From Luteimonas aestuarii (GTDB taxonomy: Bacteria > Pseudomonadota > Gammaproteobacteria > Xanthomonadales > Xanthomonadaceae), in the NCBI RefSeq assembly GCF_004357985.1, contig NZ_SMTF01000001.1, forward strand, positions 248,001-312,000: a stretch of DNA of 64,000 bases, in the 5' to 3' direction. Below are positions 21,795 through 29,918 of this stretch, piece after piece. Under the pieces are notes generated by a model, which worked only from the letters and a program-made list of their open reading frames with translations, did not search any database and was not told the origin of the DNA. Positions within the stretch are counted from its first letter, which is position 1. The number at the start of each line of letters is the position of its first letter. The translations under genes were made by a program, and so were the position numbers.

Positions 21795-22382
21795 TTACAG
21801 CCGGGCACGGGACCCAGGATCGGGAAGTGGTGTTGCCCAAGCCTGCGCCAGGTGCTCGGCCTTCTTGGACGCCTTCCAGACTTGAAGCGTTTCCAATGTT
21901 GTGGAGTCGGCCGCCAGATCCATAGCCCCCTCACCGTCCTGGTTGAATGCATACAGATCCGCTCCGTTATCGAGGAGCAGTAGGCACATGGACGGATGGC
22001 CTGAACGTGCCGCTGCCAGCAACGGCGTGTCTCCCGTCAGCCCGTCGACGTCGTCTACGTCCGCGCCCGCCTCCAACAGCAATTCAGCCACAGCGATCGA
22101 GCAGCCCCAAACCGCGCGCATCAACGCGGTGTCCCCGCTTTCCCTGCGCTCCAAAGGCAACGTCAGTGCATCCACTTCCGCGCCATTCGCCAGAAGCAAC
22201 CGGCAGGCGGCCAGGTGGCCTCCGAAAGCGGCCAGGTGGAGCGCTGTCACCTGCTCAGCCATCGTGGACACCATGCCCTGATCAACCAGCACGTAGCGCC
22301 CGGGATCCATGCCCGCCTCGAGGAGTTGGCGCAATTCGTCCGTGTCGCCCACGCGGGCCGCGCGCATCCATCGGTTGTCCAA
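21795..22382 (-). CDS. Ankyrin-repeat protein 1
   Basis: About 195 residues with four ankyrin repeats: DTDELRQLLEAGMDPG, VTALHLAAFGGHLAACRLLLANGAEVD, DTALMRAVWGCSIAVAELLLEAGADVD and DTPLLAAARSGHPSMCLLLLDNGADL. There is no signal peptide, so it is a cytoplasmic binding protein of unknown partner. A TTG start at 22382 is preferred: AGAGGGG lies 7 bases upstream, whereas the in-frame GTG at 22412 overlaps the predicted -10 box. It is divergent from the GIY-YIG gene with back-to-back promoters. Confidence 0.85.
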   Translation of the reverse strand: MDNRWMRAARVGDTDELRQLLEAGMDPGRYVLVDQGMVSTMAEQVTALHLAAFGGHLAACRLLLANGAEVDALTLPLERRESGDTALMRAVWGCSIAVAELLLEAGADVDDVDGLTGDTPLLAAARSGHPSMCLLLLDNGADLYAFNQDGEGAMDLAADSTTLETLQVWKASKKAEHLAQAWATPLPDPGSRARL

Positions 22383-22410
22383 GGCTGTTCCCCTCTGAGG
22401 TCGATAAGCC

Positions 22411-22491
22411 ACGGTAGATCGGCATCGGGAACGCGCAAGGGGTTGCCAGTCCTCGAATCTGATCTATTCGTGAGTGGGTCGTTTCACTCAC
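22411..22491. promoter_or_regulatory. Back-to-back promoters with operator
   Basis: Leftward promoter for the ankyrin gene: -35 TTGCGC (minus strand, 22433-22438), 16 bp, -10 TACCGT (22411-22416). Rightward promoter for the GIY-YIG gene: -35 TTGCCA (22443-22448), 16 bp ending GATC, -10 TATTCG (22465-22470). The two -35 boxes are only 4 bp apart. A palindrome, GTGAGTG-n8-CACTCAC (22470-22491), sits just after the rightward -10; it is a variant of the element operator. Confidence 0.75.
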
Positions 22492-22500
22492 GGAGAGATC

Positions 22501-22956
22501 ATGACCCACCGCCACAACCTCGGACGCAGTGAGAAATATCACCCACTGCCCCGCACCCTATACGCCCTGTTGTTCGACGACGGGGGCTGCTACATCGGAC
22601 AGAGTTCGAACCCGCAGCAGCGGGAGAAACAGCACCGTTCCCAGCAGGGCGGCTGGCACCGCCCCTTCCAGTTTCATGTGCTGAACGTGGTGACGGCCAC
22701 CCGAGCGGAAGCCGAAGCACACGAACAGGCCTGGCGAGTGAGGGCGTCGAAGGAAGGTTGGCGCGTCTACGCCAAGCCCCCGGGCATCGTCATCAACCCC
22801 CACCGTCGGGCGACGCCCCACGTTCGATGCCTGGCCCTCCAGTGCCGATGGACCTTGGGCACGCCAAGCAGGCTTCCCTCGGAACGCATCCGGTGGTGGC
22901 CGTGGATCGCGGTGGGGGCCAGCGTCTTGCTGCTGGCCCGCTGCGTCACCGGGTAA
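22501..22956 (+). CDS. GIY-YIG nuclease-domain protein with C-terminal membrane anchor
   Basis: 151 residues. The N-terminal half is a compact GIY-YIG domain: TLYALLFDDGGCYIGQSSNPQQ with the downstream Arg/His (REKQHRS) and the distal glutamate in EAEAHEQAW. The C-terminus has one hydrophobic segment (WWPWIAVGASVLLLARCV). A membrane-tethered nuclease near the transfer apparatus could process incoming or outgoing DNA, but no function is proved. ATG 22501 has GGAGAGATC just upstream. Its stop overlaps that of the convergent relaxase gene by 11 bp. Confidence 0.75.
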   Translation: MTHRHNLGRSEKYHPLPRTLYALLFDDGGCYIGQSSNPQQREKQHRSQQGGWHRPFQFHVLNVVTATRAEAEAHEQAWRVRASKEGWRVYAKPPGIVINPHRRATPHVRCLALQCRWTLGTPSRLPSERIRWWPWIAVGASVLLLARCVTG

Positions 22957-25774
22957 GCACCGCGCCCCGTTGCTTCTCCACTGGCACCTGGGGTTTCGGC
23001 TTCAATCCTGCCAGCAGTTCCTCTACATCCTGAACCAGGTTGCGCACGGGCGCTGCCTGGGTTTCGGACAGTCCGACGCTCAGCGCCATTTCCTTGTGCC
23101 GCTCGGTGCCCAAGCGTTCGGCCATGCGCTCCATCACGTCGTCCGTCGTATACATGCGGTAGCTGCCCTTGGTCAGGCGCGTGAACGCCACCAGCGCCGA
23201 TTGCTGATCGAGCATGCCCATGTTGGTGGCCAGGTGGTAAACCTCAGCCTTGCCCTGCCCTTGGGATTTATGGACGGTCATTGCATACCGGTGGGCCAGC
23301 GCGTTGTGCTCGCTCGTGTTGAACCTCACGAGGCGCCCGTTCTCCTTCGGGTTCGAAGCTTCGATGCGCACCACCAGGTCATAGCCCCCGGCCTTGTCCT
23401 TGCGGATGCTCTCCACCGTTCCCTCGGTGCCGTTGATGACGCCCAGATCGTTGTTCGTCGCCGTGAACATCACCCGGTCGCGGCGGGACAGCGTCAGGTC
23501 TTCCCACTTCCCCTTCACGATCGACCGGAAGGTGAACTCTTCCTTGTCCAGCACACCCTGCTCCTGCAGCCCTTTTCGGATGGACATGTTGAGGCTGGTG
23601 ACCTCGCCCCTGGTATGGGCCAGAACCAACTTCTCGTCCATCGGGGTGGGGTCTTTCAGGTAGTCGTCCACCAGCGCCTTGATCGCCTGCTTATCGGTCC
23701 CGAAGTCGTCGATGCAATTTCGCTCCTTGAGATTGCGGAGGATCTGCGCACCCATATCGAGGGTGCCTTGGCGGCTCCGGTGCCCTCGGCGCATGTCCTT
23801 GACCCTCCCCTGGGGGTCCCGCTCGTAGAAGCTGTTCGCGGTTATCAGGTCACCGGCGTTCTTCTGCCGACGGATCTCGGTCAGCTTCGTGTCGCCCAGT
23901 GCCATCTTCGCCAGTTCGAAACCGTTGCCGGCCGCAATGGGCTGGAGCTGATCTGTGTCTCCTTGGAGCAACAGCTTGCAGCCAATCTGCTGGCAATAGG
24001 TCATCAGCTTTAAGGTATCGCCGGTGGCCACCATGCCGGCTTCATCGAGCACAACCACATCCTTCTTCGTCAGAGCAATCTTGCCCTGACGCACCTGGGA
24101 GAAAAATCTGGCGACGGACATGCTGGGCATGCCCGACTCGAATTCCAACTTTTCAGCGGCCCGTCCACCCACCGCCAGTCCAATCAGCTGCTTTCCCTCA
24201 GCTTCGAAGCACTGCTTGTAGACCTCGGCCACCGTGGTCTTGCCGGTGCCGGCCAACCCCGACATGACGCCGACACCTGCGGTTCCATAGGTCAGGTGAC
24301 CGATAGCGGCCTTCTGCTCCTCGGTGAGGGTGAACCCCTTGCGCTTCTCATACGCGGCGATCTCCCGGTCCACTGTGGAGCGGAACAGCTTCAGGTCCGT
24401 CTCGTTCTCCCGCTCCTTCGAGCGGCGGATGATCTCGGCTTCCCATTCGACCATCCAGGTGGCGCAGAATCGATCCTCTCGGTGCTTGCGCGCCAACCGG
24501 TTGCCCCGATCGTCTTCGTGGAGGTGTTCGGCTTTCACGCGCACCAAGTCGTCCTGCTCGGTGAACTCCTTCACCATCTGCAGCACTTCCTCAGCGTTCT
24601 TCTGCCCGGCGAATTCCATACCCAGCTCCCGAACCAGGTCATGCTCGCAGAACATCGCCTCGTTCTCGTGCATGCGCTTCAAGACCTCATCGAATGTATG
24701 TGGGTCCAGGTGTTGCCCTTGGGTCTGCTTGAGCGACTGGGTGGTCGGAACCAAATCAGGTCTTTCCCTAGCAATGTTTGCGAAGGTCTGCTGCCAGTCT
24801 TTCACCACCTGCTCGAACGGCGGCTCTTCCTTCTTCTTGCGGGTGGCCTTGCAGGCCTCGTCGTGGCTGGCCGAAGGATGTTCCTTGACGTAGTCCAGGA
24901 TTTCCTGGCGGCGGGTCTTCGTCTGGAGCACCAGTTCCCGGTCGATGCCGGCGATGGTGGTGAGAATCTGGCCCGTCTCGCGCCCCATCACGTCCACCTC
25001 GCGCTCCCGCTGGATCCCATAGCCCAGCGCTTTCATCGCGCTGTAGAGCTCGGCCTTGTAGAGGTGATCGGCGGCGTGGCGGTGGCGGTAGATCTCGATG
25101 GCATCGAACGTGCCCCAACGGCCGTCCTCCCCCGTCGAAACACCAAAGACAAGATGGTGGGTGTGCAGATCGCACTGCACGTTCCTGTTGCTTATGTGGT
25201 CGGCGGCAGTCCACACCAGGCCCTGCGTTCCGATGACTTCTTTTCCTCCCTTCTCCCGGCGGGTTTCCACCTTGCTCTCGATGTAGCCCATGGCCACGGC
25301 GCAGGCCTGGCGGTGGGCCTTCAGGATGGCCAGCTTCTCGCGCTCGTCCGCCAGCGCGAACGCCACGCTTACGTCCCCGGGGGCCGAAATGGTTAGGTCG
25401 AATCCCACCCGATGGCCGCCCTCCCACTTCTCCATCGGCTTGCCATCGTCGTCCAGGCGCACGTTGTCCCAGCGATCCTTTTTGATGACCAGTCGGGGTT
25501 CCTCGCCCGCGTTCTTGCACAACGGCCTTCCGGTGGGTGAAAAGCCCTTGCCCAGCAGTTCCATCACCTCGCGGGTGACCGGCTGCCCTTCCAGGCCGAG
25601 CTCGGCGGCGAGGCTGCCGCCCCAGTTGATCGTCTGACGGGGATCGGGGCCGCTGCCGGCGTAATAGGCCACCGCGTTGTCGATGGCCAGCCGTTCGGTG
25701 GCCAGCAAGTAGTCAAACATGTTGCCGTTGCGCTTGTTGTTGCCACGCGCATCGATTCGAGTGCAGTTGATCAT
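22946..25774 (-). CDS. MobF-family conjugative relaxase-helicase
   Basis: 942 residues of the TrwC/TraI class. The N-terminal relaxase domain (about 1-300) shows the tyrosine pair in AVAYYAGSG and the metal-binding histidines in CDLHTHHLVFGV. Two RecD-like helicase domains follow, with Walker A GLAGTGKTTVAE (about residue 500), VVVLDEAGMVA, LLQGDTDQLQPI and the late motif AMTVHKSQGQG. It nicks one strand at oriT, stays bound to the 5' end and unwinds the plasmid for transfer. ATG 25774 has GGAGG 4 bases upstream. Last gene of the TraD operon; a HIRAN-like gene lies between. Confidence 0.95.
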   Translation of the reverse strand: MINCTRIDARGNNKRNGNMFDYLLATERLAIDNAVAYYAGSGPDPRQTINWGGSLAAELGLEGQPVTREVMELLGKGFSPTGRPLCKNAGEEPRLVIKKDRWDNVRLDDDGKPMEKWEGGHRVGFDLTISAPGDVSVAFALADEREKLAILKAHRQACAVAMGYIESKVETRREKGGKEVIGTQGLVWTAADHISNRNVQCDLHTHHLVFGVSTGEDGRWGTFDAIEIYRHRHAADHLYKAELYSAMKALGYGIQREREVDVMGRETGQILTTIAGIDRELVLQTKTRRQEILDYVKEHPSASHDEACKATRKKKEEPPFEQVVKDWQQTFANIARERPDLVPTTQSLKQTQGQHLDPHTFDEVLKRMHENEAMFCEHDLVRELGMEFAGQKNAEEVLQMVKEFTEQDDLVRVKAEHLHEDDRGNRLARKHREDRFCATWMVEWEAEIIRRSKERENETDLKLFRSTVDREIAAYEKRKGFTLTEEQKAAIGHLTYGTAGVGVMSGLAGTGKTTVAEVYKQCFEAEGKQLIGLAVGGRAAEKLEFESGMPSMSVARFFSQVRQGKIALTKKDVVVLDEAGMVATGDTLKLMTYCQQIGCKLLLQGDTDQLQPIAAGNGFELAKMALGDTKLTEIRRQKNAGDLITANSFYERDPQGRVKDMRRGHRSRQGTLDMGAQILRNLKERNCIDDFGTDKQAIKALVDDYLKDPTPMDEKLVLAHTRGEVTSLNMSIRKGLQEQGVLDKEEFTFRSIVKGKWEDLTLSRRDRVMFTATNNDLGVINGTEGTVESIRKDKAGGYDLVVRIEASNPKENGRLVRFNTSEHNALAHRYAMTVHKSQGQGKAEVYHLATNMGMLDQQSALVAFTRLTKGSYRMYTTDDVMERMAERLGTERHKEMALSVGLSETQAAPVRNLVQDVEELLAGLKPKPQVPVEKQRGAVLTR

Positions 25775-25834
25775 GGAGCCTCCGGAACCTCGGATGATCC
25801 AAGGTCCCAGAAAACCTCCGATGCGCAAGGGGGA

Positions 25835-26557
25835 TTACTTCTCCAGGCGCAACGTGACCCAGCGGCGCTTGATGTCCTCCACCACGGCGGTCACGGGCTC
25901 CTCGCCAAAGGCTTTTGCATGCTTGGCCTTGGGCACTGAAAGCACCTTGAAACCCAACCCGATGTCCTGGGCATTGCTCAGGTAGTAGTTGACCGTGGTC
26001 CAGGAGTCCGTGGTCCAGCCCTTGGTTCGCTGCTTGGGATGGAGGTGGCCCACCGCGTCGTGCGGGATCCAGCACTTGAACCGATACAGCCCGCCGGCGT
26101 CCTTCTTGAACTCCGGATCGGCGGGGTGGCGGACCATCTCCGGATGAATGACCAGGTGGTCTGGGTGCGGGTCCGTGGACATGTCCAGATCCACTTCCAG
26201 GATGTAGTCGTAGGTCTTGTCCGTGGTCACCAGACCTCCTGACAGGACGGCCTCGCATGCGGACACCAGGTGGTCGTATCCGACTTCGACCATTCGCTTC
26301 TGGTATTCGGCAGCTACTTCACTCGGCAGGTATCCCAGCAGCTTCGGCGGCGCCTGTTGTGTCATCACCAGAACAGCATTGGGGTCCACCGCATTGTTCT
26401 TGTCCGGATACAGCACGACCAGGGTGAAGATTCGGCTGGTGGTGCCCTTTCGGTTCTTGGCCAGCTCGTCCAGCGATTCCCGAAAGCGCGACGTCAGCGC
26501 CGCCTTGACCGCATACTCGGCTGTGGGCTTCCAAATCGGGACCGTGATCTTGGACAT
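25835..26557 (-). CDS. HIRAN-like domain protein between coupling protein and relaxase
   Basis: 240 residues, not a standard Tra protein. The middle (VVLYPDKNNAVDPNAVLV, then KLLGYLPSEVAAEYQKRM) follows the HIRAN pattern, a domain that binds free 3' DNA ends or stalled forks in Rad5/HLTF. The N-terminus and the charged C-terminal part are unrecognised. GGGGAGG lies 5 bases before the ATG. It is in the transfer operon, 23 bp after traD and 61 bp before the relaxase, so a role in the relaxosome or in handling nicked DNA is plausible. The HIRAN call is by motif only. Confidence 0.65.
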   Translation of the reverse strand: MSKITVPIWKPTAEYAVKAALTSRFRESLDELAKNRKGTTSRIFTLVVLYPDKNNAVDPNAVLVMTQQAPPKLLGYLPSEVAAEYQKRMVEVGYDHLVSACEAVLSGGLVTTDKTYDYILEVDLDMSTDPHPDHLVIHPEMVRHPADPEFKKDAGGLYRFKCWIPHDAVGHLHPKQRTKGWTTDSWTTVNYYLSNAQDIGLGFKVLSVPKAKHAKAFGEEPVTAVVEDIKRRWVTLRLEK

Positions 26558-26579
26558 CCTTGCCTCCCCTAGTTTCGGT

Positions 26580-28454
26580 TCAGCGGGAGAATAACGCGTC
26601 GATCTCTTCCGGTGTCATGGCCAAGGTTCGCTGCACCTCGGCGATGGCGGCGGGGTCATCTAAGGCCGGCGATACAGCCGCCACCTGCGCCGCGTCGACC
26701 GCGTCCACGGGCCCAGCGGGCTTGGTGGTCCATTCGGCGGGAATCTGCCCTTCGCGCACCTCGGGATAGTTTTTCCCCGGCCATGCAAGCAACAGCACGT
26801 CCCCGCCCATCTGCACGATCGCCTCGATGCCCCACTTCTCCGGCCCATAGCGCTTGCCCTTGCGGAACCCTAGCCGGTCGGTCAGCTCCCCACTGGATAT
26901 CAGCGCCCGGCTTTCCTCGTGGACCTGTGCCTTGTCCTCGTGCGAGCGCCAAGCCACCTTGTGCTTGCCCAACTGGCCGGCCAGCTTGTCGCGGGTCGCG
27001 CCCATCTGCACCTGGCACACCACGTGGGTGCCCACGAGGGAGGAGAACGCCTGAGCGGTCTTCTCGCCGTAGACCAATTCGATCTGGGCGTGATCCTGGA
27101 CCGCCATGACGGCCACCACGCCCTTGCTGCGCCCGAGCGCCAACAACGGGTCGATGTTGAGCTTGCCAGCGGAAGTCAGCTCATCGAACACGAAGTAGAG
27201 CCCTCGCCCACTCTCGTTGTCCGGTAGAGCGGGCGAAATCAAGTCCGGCACCGCAACGTTGATCATCGCGGCGATGTAGGCCTTGGTCAGCGTCGGATCG
27301 GGGCCGGATTGGACGATGACCTGTTTGCGGCCGGTGTAGTCGTCACGGAGCCACCGAGTGACAGAGAAACGACGCTTGCCCACCGTCGGCCAGGCAGTGG
27401 CCAAATCGTCGAGGAGCCGGGTGAATCCTCCCAGTGTGGACAACACACTGGTGGTGGTCTGGCTCTCTGGGTTCACGACAAGCGCTGCGCCACGCGGATA
27501 GTGGGGACGGAGACCGTCGCACATGGCCTGTGCAGGGCGGCGCACCAAGCGCGCGAGATCGGTCCACGACCACTGCTCTGGCACCGTGTTCTGCAGCTCC
27601 CTCAAGCAACCGATCAGGAGCTCCTGAGCCGCCAAGTGCCAGAACTTGGAGTTGCCTTCGCCCTCTGGGATGAGCGAGGCGGCGAAAGCAGCCGCCTGGG
27701 TGGGCGTGCGAACGTCCGCCGCCACGTCCCACACGTAAGACCGCGTCAACGAATCGAACGGGGAAACGATGATGGGACGCCGGAAGATCGACGTGAAATC
27801 CCCCTTGATGTCGTAAAGGAACAGCTTCGCATCCCGCTTGCGGACCAGCTGCTCCAGCACGTGCTTGAGGATGACCGATTTGCCCGAGCCCACCGAACCC
27901 GTGATGAGCACGTGGCGCGCCCATTGCTTCTTCGACAACACCAGGTCGGGATGCAGTGACAAGGCGTATGGGTCTGCCTCGGCCTCCTTGGGAGTCAGGG
28001 AACGGTGGCGTGCCTCGGCGATGGCTTCCTCACCTTCCAGCAGTCGAGGTCCCGCCAGATGCCAGGTGTTGCTCGCGGGCTTGGCCTCTTTCAGGAACAC
28101 GCGGACGGCCAGGTAACCCGCCAACCCGAGTGACACACCAATGCGCGTCCATGTGGCCAAGGGATGGTGAAAGGAGACCAGTTCGATGAACTGACGGGCT
28201 TCCTGCCGGAGGGAGATCGTGGCCGTGAGGAAGTGATAAGCCGTGACCAGTCCGCCCTTCAAAGCATCGGTGAAACGGATGAGCTGGCCATCTGGGTTGG
28301 GGACGAGCCAGGCCACGCCCATGGCGCTGACGTAGACCACCCCGAACACGAACCCGCCGCCCAACAACGCACGGTGCCAGTAGCGGACCGGCTGGGACGG
28401 TGCGACGTTGCCGGGCACCTCCCCAAGGGCGTCATAGGGCTTGGGCTTGCTCAT
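26580..28454 (-). CDS. traD: TraD/TrwB-like type IV coupling protein
   Basis: 624 residues. Two or three transmembrane helices lie in the first 135 residues (GGGFVFGVVYVSAMGVAWLV and GVSLGLAGYLAVRVFL). Walker A is TGSVGSGKSVILK (about residue 190), Walker B is GLYFVFDELTSAG, and the TraM-recognition region LGRSKGVVAVMAVQDHAQIE follows. It pumps the relaxase-DNA complex to the secretion channel. The start at 28454 (MSKPKPYDAL) overlaps the end of the upstream ankyrin gene by 23 bp; an upstream ATG at 28526 would lengthen the overlap. The element has a second VirD4-like ATPase at 30.5 kb. Confidence 0.92.
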   Translation of the reverse strand: MSKPKPYDALGEVPGNVAPSQPVRYWHRALLGGGFVFGVVYVSAMGVAWLVPNPDGQLIRFTDALKGGLVTAYHFLTATISLRQEARQFIELVSFHHPLATWTRIGVSLGLAGYLAVRVFLKEAKPASNTWHLAGPRLLEGEEAIAEARHRSLTPKEAEADPYALSLHPDLVLSKKQWARHVLITGSVGSGKSVILKHVLEQLVRKRDAKLFLYDIKGDFTSIFRRPIIVSPFDSLTRSYVWDVAADVRTPTQAAAFAASLIPEGEGNSKFWHLAAQELLIGCLRELQNTVPEQWSWTDLARLVRRPAQAMCDGLRPHYPRGAALVVNPESQTTTSVLSTLGGFTRLLDDLATAWPTVGKRRFSVTRWLRDDYTGRKQVIVQSGPDPTLTKAYIAAMINVAVPDLISPALPDNESGRGLYFVFDELTSAGKLNIDPLLALGRSKGVVAVMAVQDHAQIELVYGEKTAQAFSSLVGTHVVCQVQMGATRDKLAGQLGKHKVAWRSHEDKAQVHEESRALISSGELTDRLGFRKGKRYGPEKWGIEAIVQMGGDVLLLAWPGKNYPEVREGQIPAEWTTKPAGPVDAVDAAQVAAVSPALDDPAAIAEVQRTLAMTPEEIDALFSR

Positions 28455-29268
28455 GGTGAAGTTGACGCTGGTGCATGCGAGTGGGGGTGCGACCGCGCCA
28501 CCCGGGCTGCTCGGGGTTGGCGCCATGTGCCATCAGCTGCAGGCACACGCGAGCGTGCTTGTGGAGCGCGGCCAAGTGGAGGGGTGCCCAGCCCTGCCCG
28601 TTCAAAGCTGAAACGTCGGCTCCGGCATCCACCAAGGGCGTGATCAGCTGGGCATGTCCGAACCGGGACGCATGGTGGAGCGGCGTGTTCCCGCTGACGT
28701 CGGGCATTCGCACGCTGGCACCCATGCCGATGCAGGCCAACAGGGCGGCTTCGTGGCCCGCTCGGGAGGCGCCTGTCAACCAAGCTTGCCAAGGGCCATG
28801 TTCCTGGAGGCGTTGCGCGTCGGTGTGAGCTGCGCGGGCTTCTTCAGCGGCCATGGACAGGTCATGGAACAACCCTGTGTGCTGGGCAGGGGTAAGGCGT
28901 GACACATGGTCGGCGATGGCACTGAACGCCATGGGCTCGTTCTTGTCGCCCAGCCGACGCTCGAAGGCACGAATCATGTCCTGGGTCGAAGCGTTGTCGG
29001 GAGCGTCGAAGGCCAACCGATGAAGGCCCCACCGGAGATCCACCTGGGCCTCTCGGTCGTCGTCGCCATGGCATACCTGCCAGACGAGGTCGCCGCGTCG
29101 CCCCTCGACGGGGGCCAGGCTCAAAGCATGGGAGCGGGCCAGAATGACGGAAGCGTGCTGCGGCTCGTTGCCGAACTCACGCAGCAAGGTGTCCACCAGA
29201 ACTTCCGTTCGATGGAGGCCCAGGGGGCGCAGTTGGTGTTGGAGAGATTCACGGGGGTCCATCCCCAT
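28432..29268 (-). CDS. Ankyrin-repeat protein 2, coupled to traD
   Basis: 278 residues. The N-terminal 150 residues are unrecognised. Ankyrin repeats fill the C-terminus: GHEAALLACIGMGASVRMPD, NTPLHHASRFGHAQLITPLVDAGADV and WAPLHLAALHKHARVCLQLMAHGANPE. It overlaps the traD start, so it is translated with the coupling protein. That suggests a cytoplasmic adaptor or substrate receptor, which I infer from position only. ATG 29268 or 29262 could be the start; neither has a good ribosome site. Confidence 0.82.
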   Translation of the reverse strand: MGMDPRESLQHQLRPLGLHRTEVLVDTLLREFGNEPQHASVILARSHALSLAPVEGRRGDLVWQVCHGDDDREAQVDLRWGLHRLAFDAPDNASTQDMIRAFERRLGDKNEPMAFSAIADHVSRLTPAQHTGLFHDLSMAAEEARAAHTDAQRLQEHGPWQAWLTGASRAGHEAALLACIGMGASVRMPDVSGNTPLHHASRFGHAQLITPLVDAGADVSALNGQGWAPLHLAALHKHARVCLQLMAHGANPEQPGWRGRTPTRMHQRQLHHEQAQAL

Positions 29269-29320
29269 GGTTGTAAAGACGAATCGACGGCCGTCAAGCG
29301 AGCGACGAATTCGCAGGTGT

Positions 29321-29407
29321 TGGTGGGTCAGGTAGGACTTGAACCTACAGGGGACATTGCCAACAGTTTTACAGACTGCCCCGGCTACGTTACCGGACTA
29401 CTGACCC
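29321..29407 (-). tRNA. tRNA-Tyr-like gene (anticodon GUA) inside the transfer operon
   Basis: The minus strand folds as a class II tRNA of 87 bases. The acceptor is a perfect GGGTCAG/CTGACCC with an encoded CCA. The anticodon stem GCAGT/ACTGT encloses loop CTGTAAA (anticodon GTA), and the T-arm is GTAGG-TTCAAGT-CCTAC. A long variable region (TTGGCAATGTCCCCT) fits tRNA-Tyr. The D-arm is odd: the best stem is CCGG-TAACGTAG-CCGG, without the usual GG in the loop. It lies between two tiny membrane-protein genes and the ankyrin-traD genes, in the same direction, so it may be cut from the transfer mRNA. Confidence 0.82.
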
Positions 29408-29436
29408 GATTGATGCTCAGCTCGTCGTAGTGATGG

Positions 29437-29580
29437 TTACCCAGGGATGGGACCGAAAAGAATCCAACCCAGCATGTAGACGACGACCACCGGCAAGAGA
29501 ACGGCCATGAATGCGTCGCCATCGAACCGGCGGAAGCTCCGCCGGACGTAGACACGCACTTGTCGGTAAGAACGACTCAT
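29437..29580 (-). CDS. Small inner-membrane protein (47 aa)
   Basis: A basic N-terminus (MSRSYRQVRVYVRRSFRRFD) is followed by one hydrophobic helix (AFMAVLLPVVVVYMLGWILF). The ATG at 29580 lies 2 bp past the stop of the upstream 62-residue gene, so the pair is translated together. No homologue recognised. Position at the head of the transfer operon and size suggest a pilus-like subunit or an assembly peptide. Confidence 0.65.
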   Translation of the reverse strand: MSRSYRQVRVYVRRSFRRFDGDAFMAVLLPVVVVYMLGWILFGPIPG

Positions 29581-29582
29581 GC

Positions 29583-29771
29583 TCAGTTGAACATGAACTC
29601 GACGACCATGTAGATGACGCCGACGAAGAACAATCCCACCAGAGCGGCCTTGGCCATGAACGGTGCCAGAGCGAAAGCGATAGCCAGAAGGAGGATGGCG
29701 AAGAATGCCACCAGGATGGCAAGGGCGGTGTTCTCTACGGCCCATTCGTAGAAGTTGGCGATGAAAGTCAT
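29583..29771 (-). CDS. Small membrane protein (62 aa)
   Basis: MTFIANFYEWAVENTALAIL is followed by near-continuous hydrophobic sequence with two helices (AFFAILLLAIAFALAPFMA and AALVGLFFVGVIYMVVEF). There is no signal-cleavage site. AAGGAGA lies 7 bases before the ATG. First gene after the perfect operator at 29795, heading the ankyrin-traD-relaxase operon. Could be a pilin-like or VirB3-like membrane peptide, but no specific family is recognised. Confidence 0.75.
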   Translation of the reverse strand: MTFIANFYEWAVENTALAILVAFFAILLLAIAFALAPFMAKAALVGLFFVGVIYMVVEFMFN

Positions 29772-29794
29772 GTCGGTCTCCTTAGTGTTTTTGT

Positions 29795-29812
29795 GAGTAG
29801 GTCGGTCTACTC
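29795..29812 (-). promoter_or_regulatory. Element operator, perfect copy, before the transfer operon
   Basis: GAGTAG-GTCGGT-CTACTC, a perfect 6-6-6 palindrome 24 bp upstream of the first small membrane gene. No promoter of the TTGC-n16-TA type is clear here; a TTGACA lies about 40 bp further upstream. Confidence 0.8.
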
Positions 29813-29864
29813 TTTTTACACCTTCAGGAAACCACACCAGAAATGGGTGTCAAGACGCAAAAAA

Positions 29865-29888
29865 GCCCGATTCTGTGAAGAACCGGGC
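29865..29888 (-). terminator. Terminator after the coiled-coil gene
   Basis: Hairpin GCCCGATTC-tgtga-AGAACCGGGC with flanking A6 and T5 runs, 31 bp past the stop of the gene at 29919. It separates the two transfer operons and could act in both directions. Confidence 0.75.
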
Positions 29889-29918
29889 AGTTTTTGACAT
29901 TAGTTGGAAAAGGCGGAA

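Noticed and set aside
22970-25396. Long plus-strand frames opposite the relaxase gene
   Set aside because: The minus-strand frame has full relaxase and helicase motifs; the plus frames have none.
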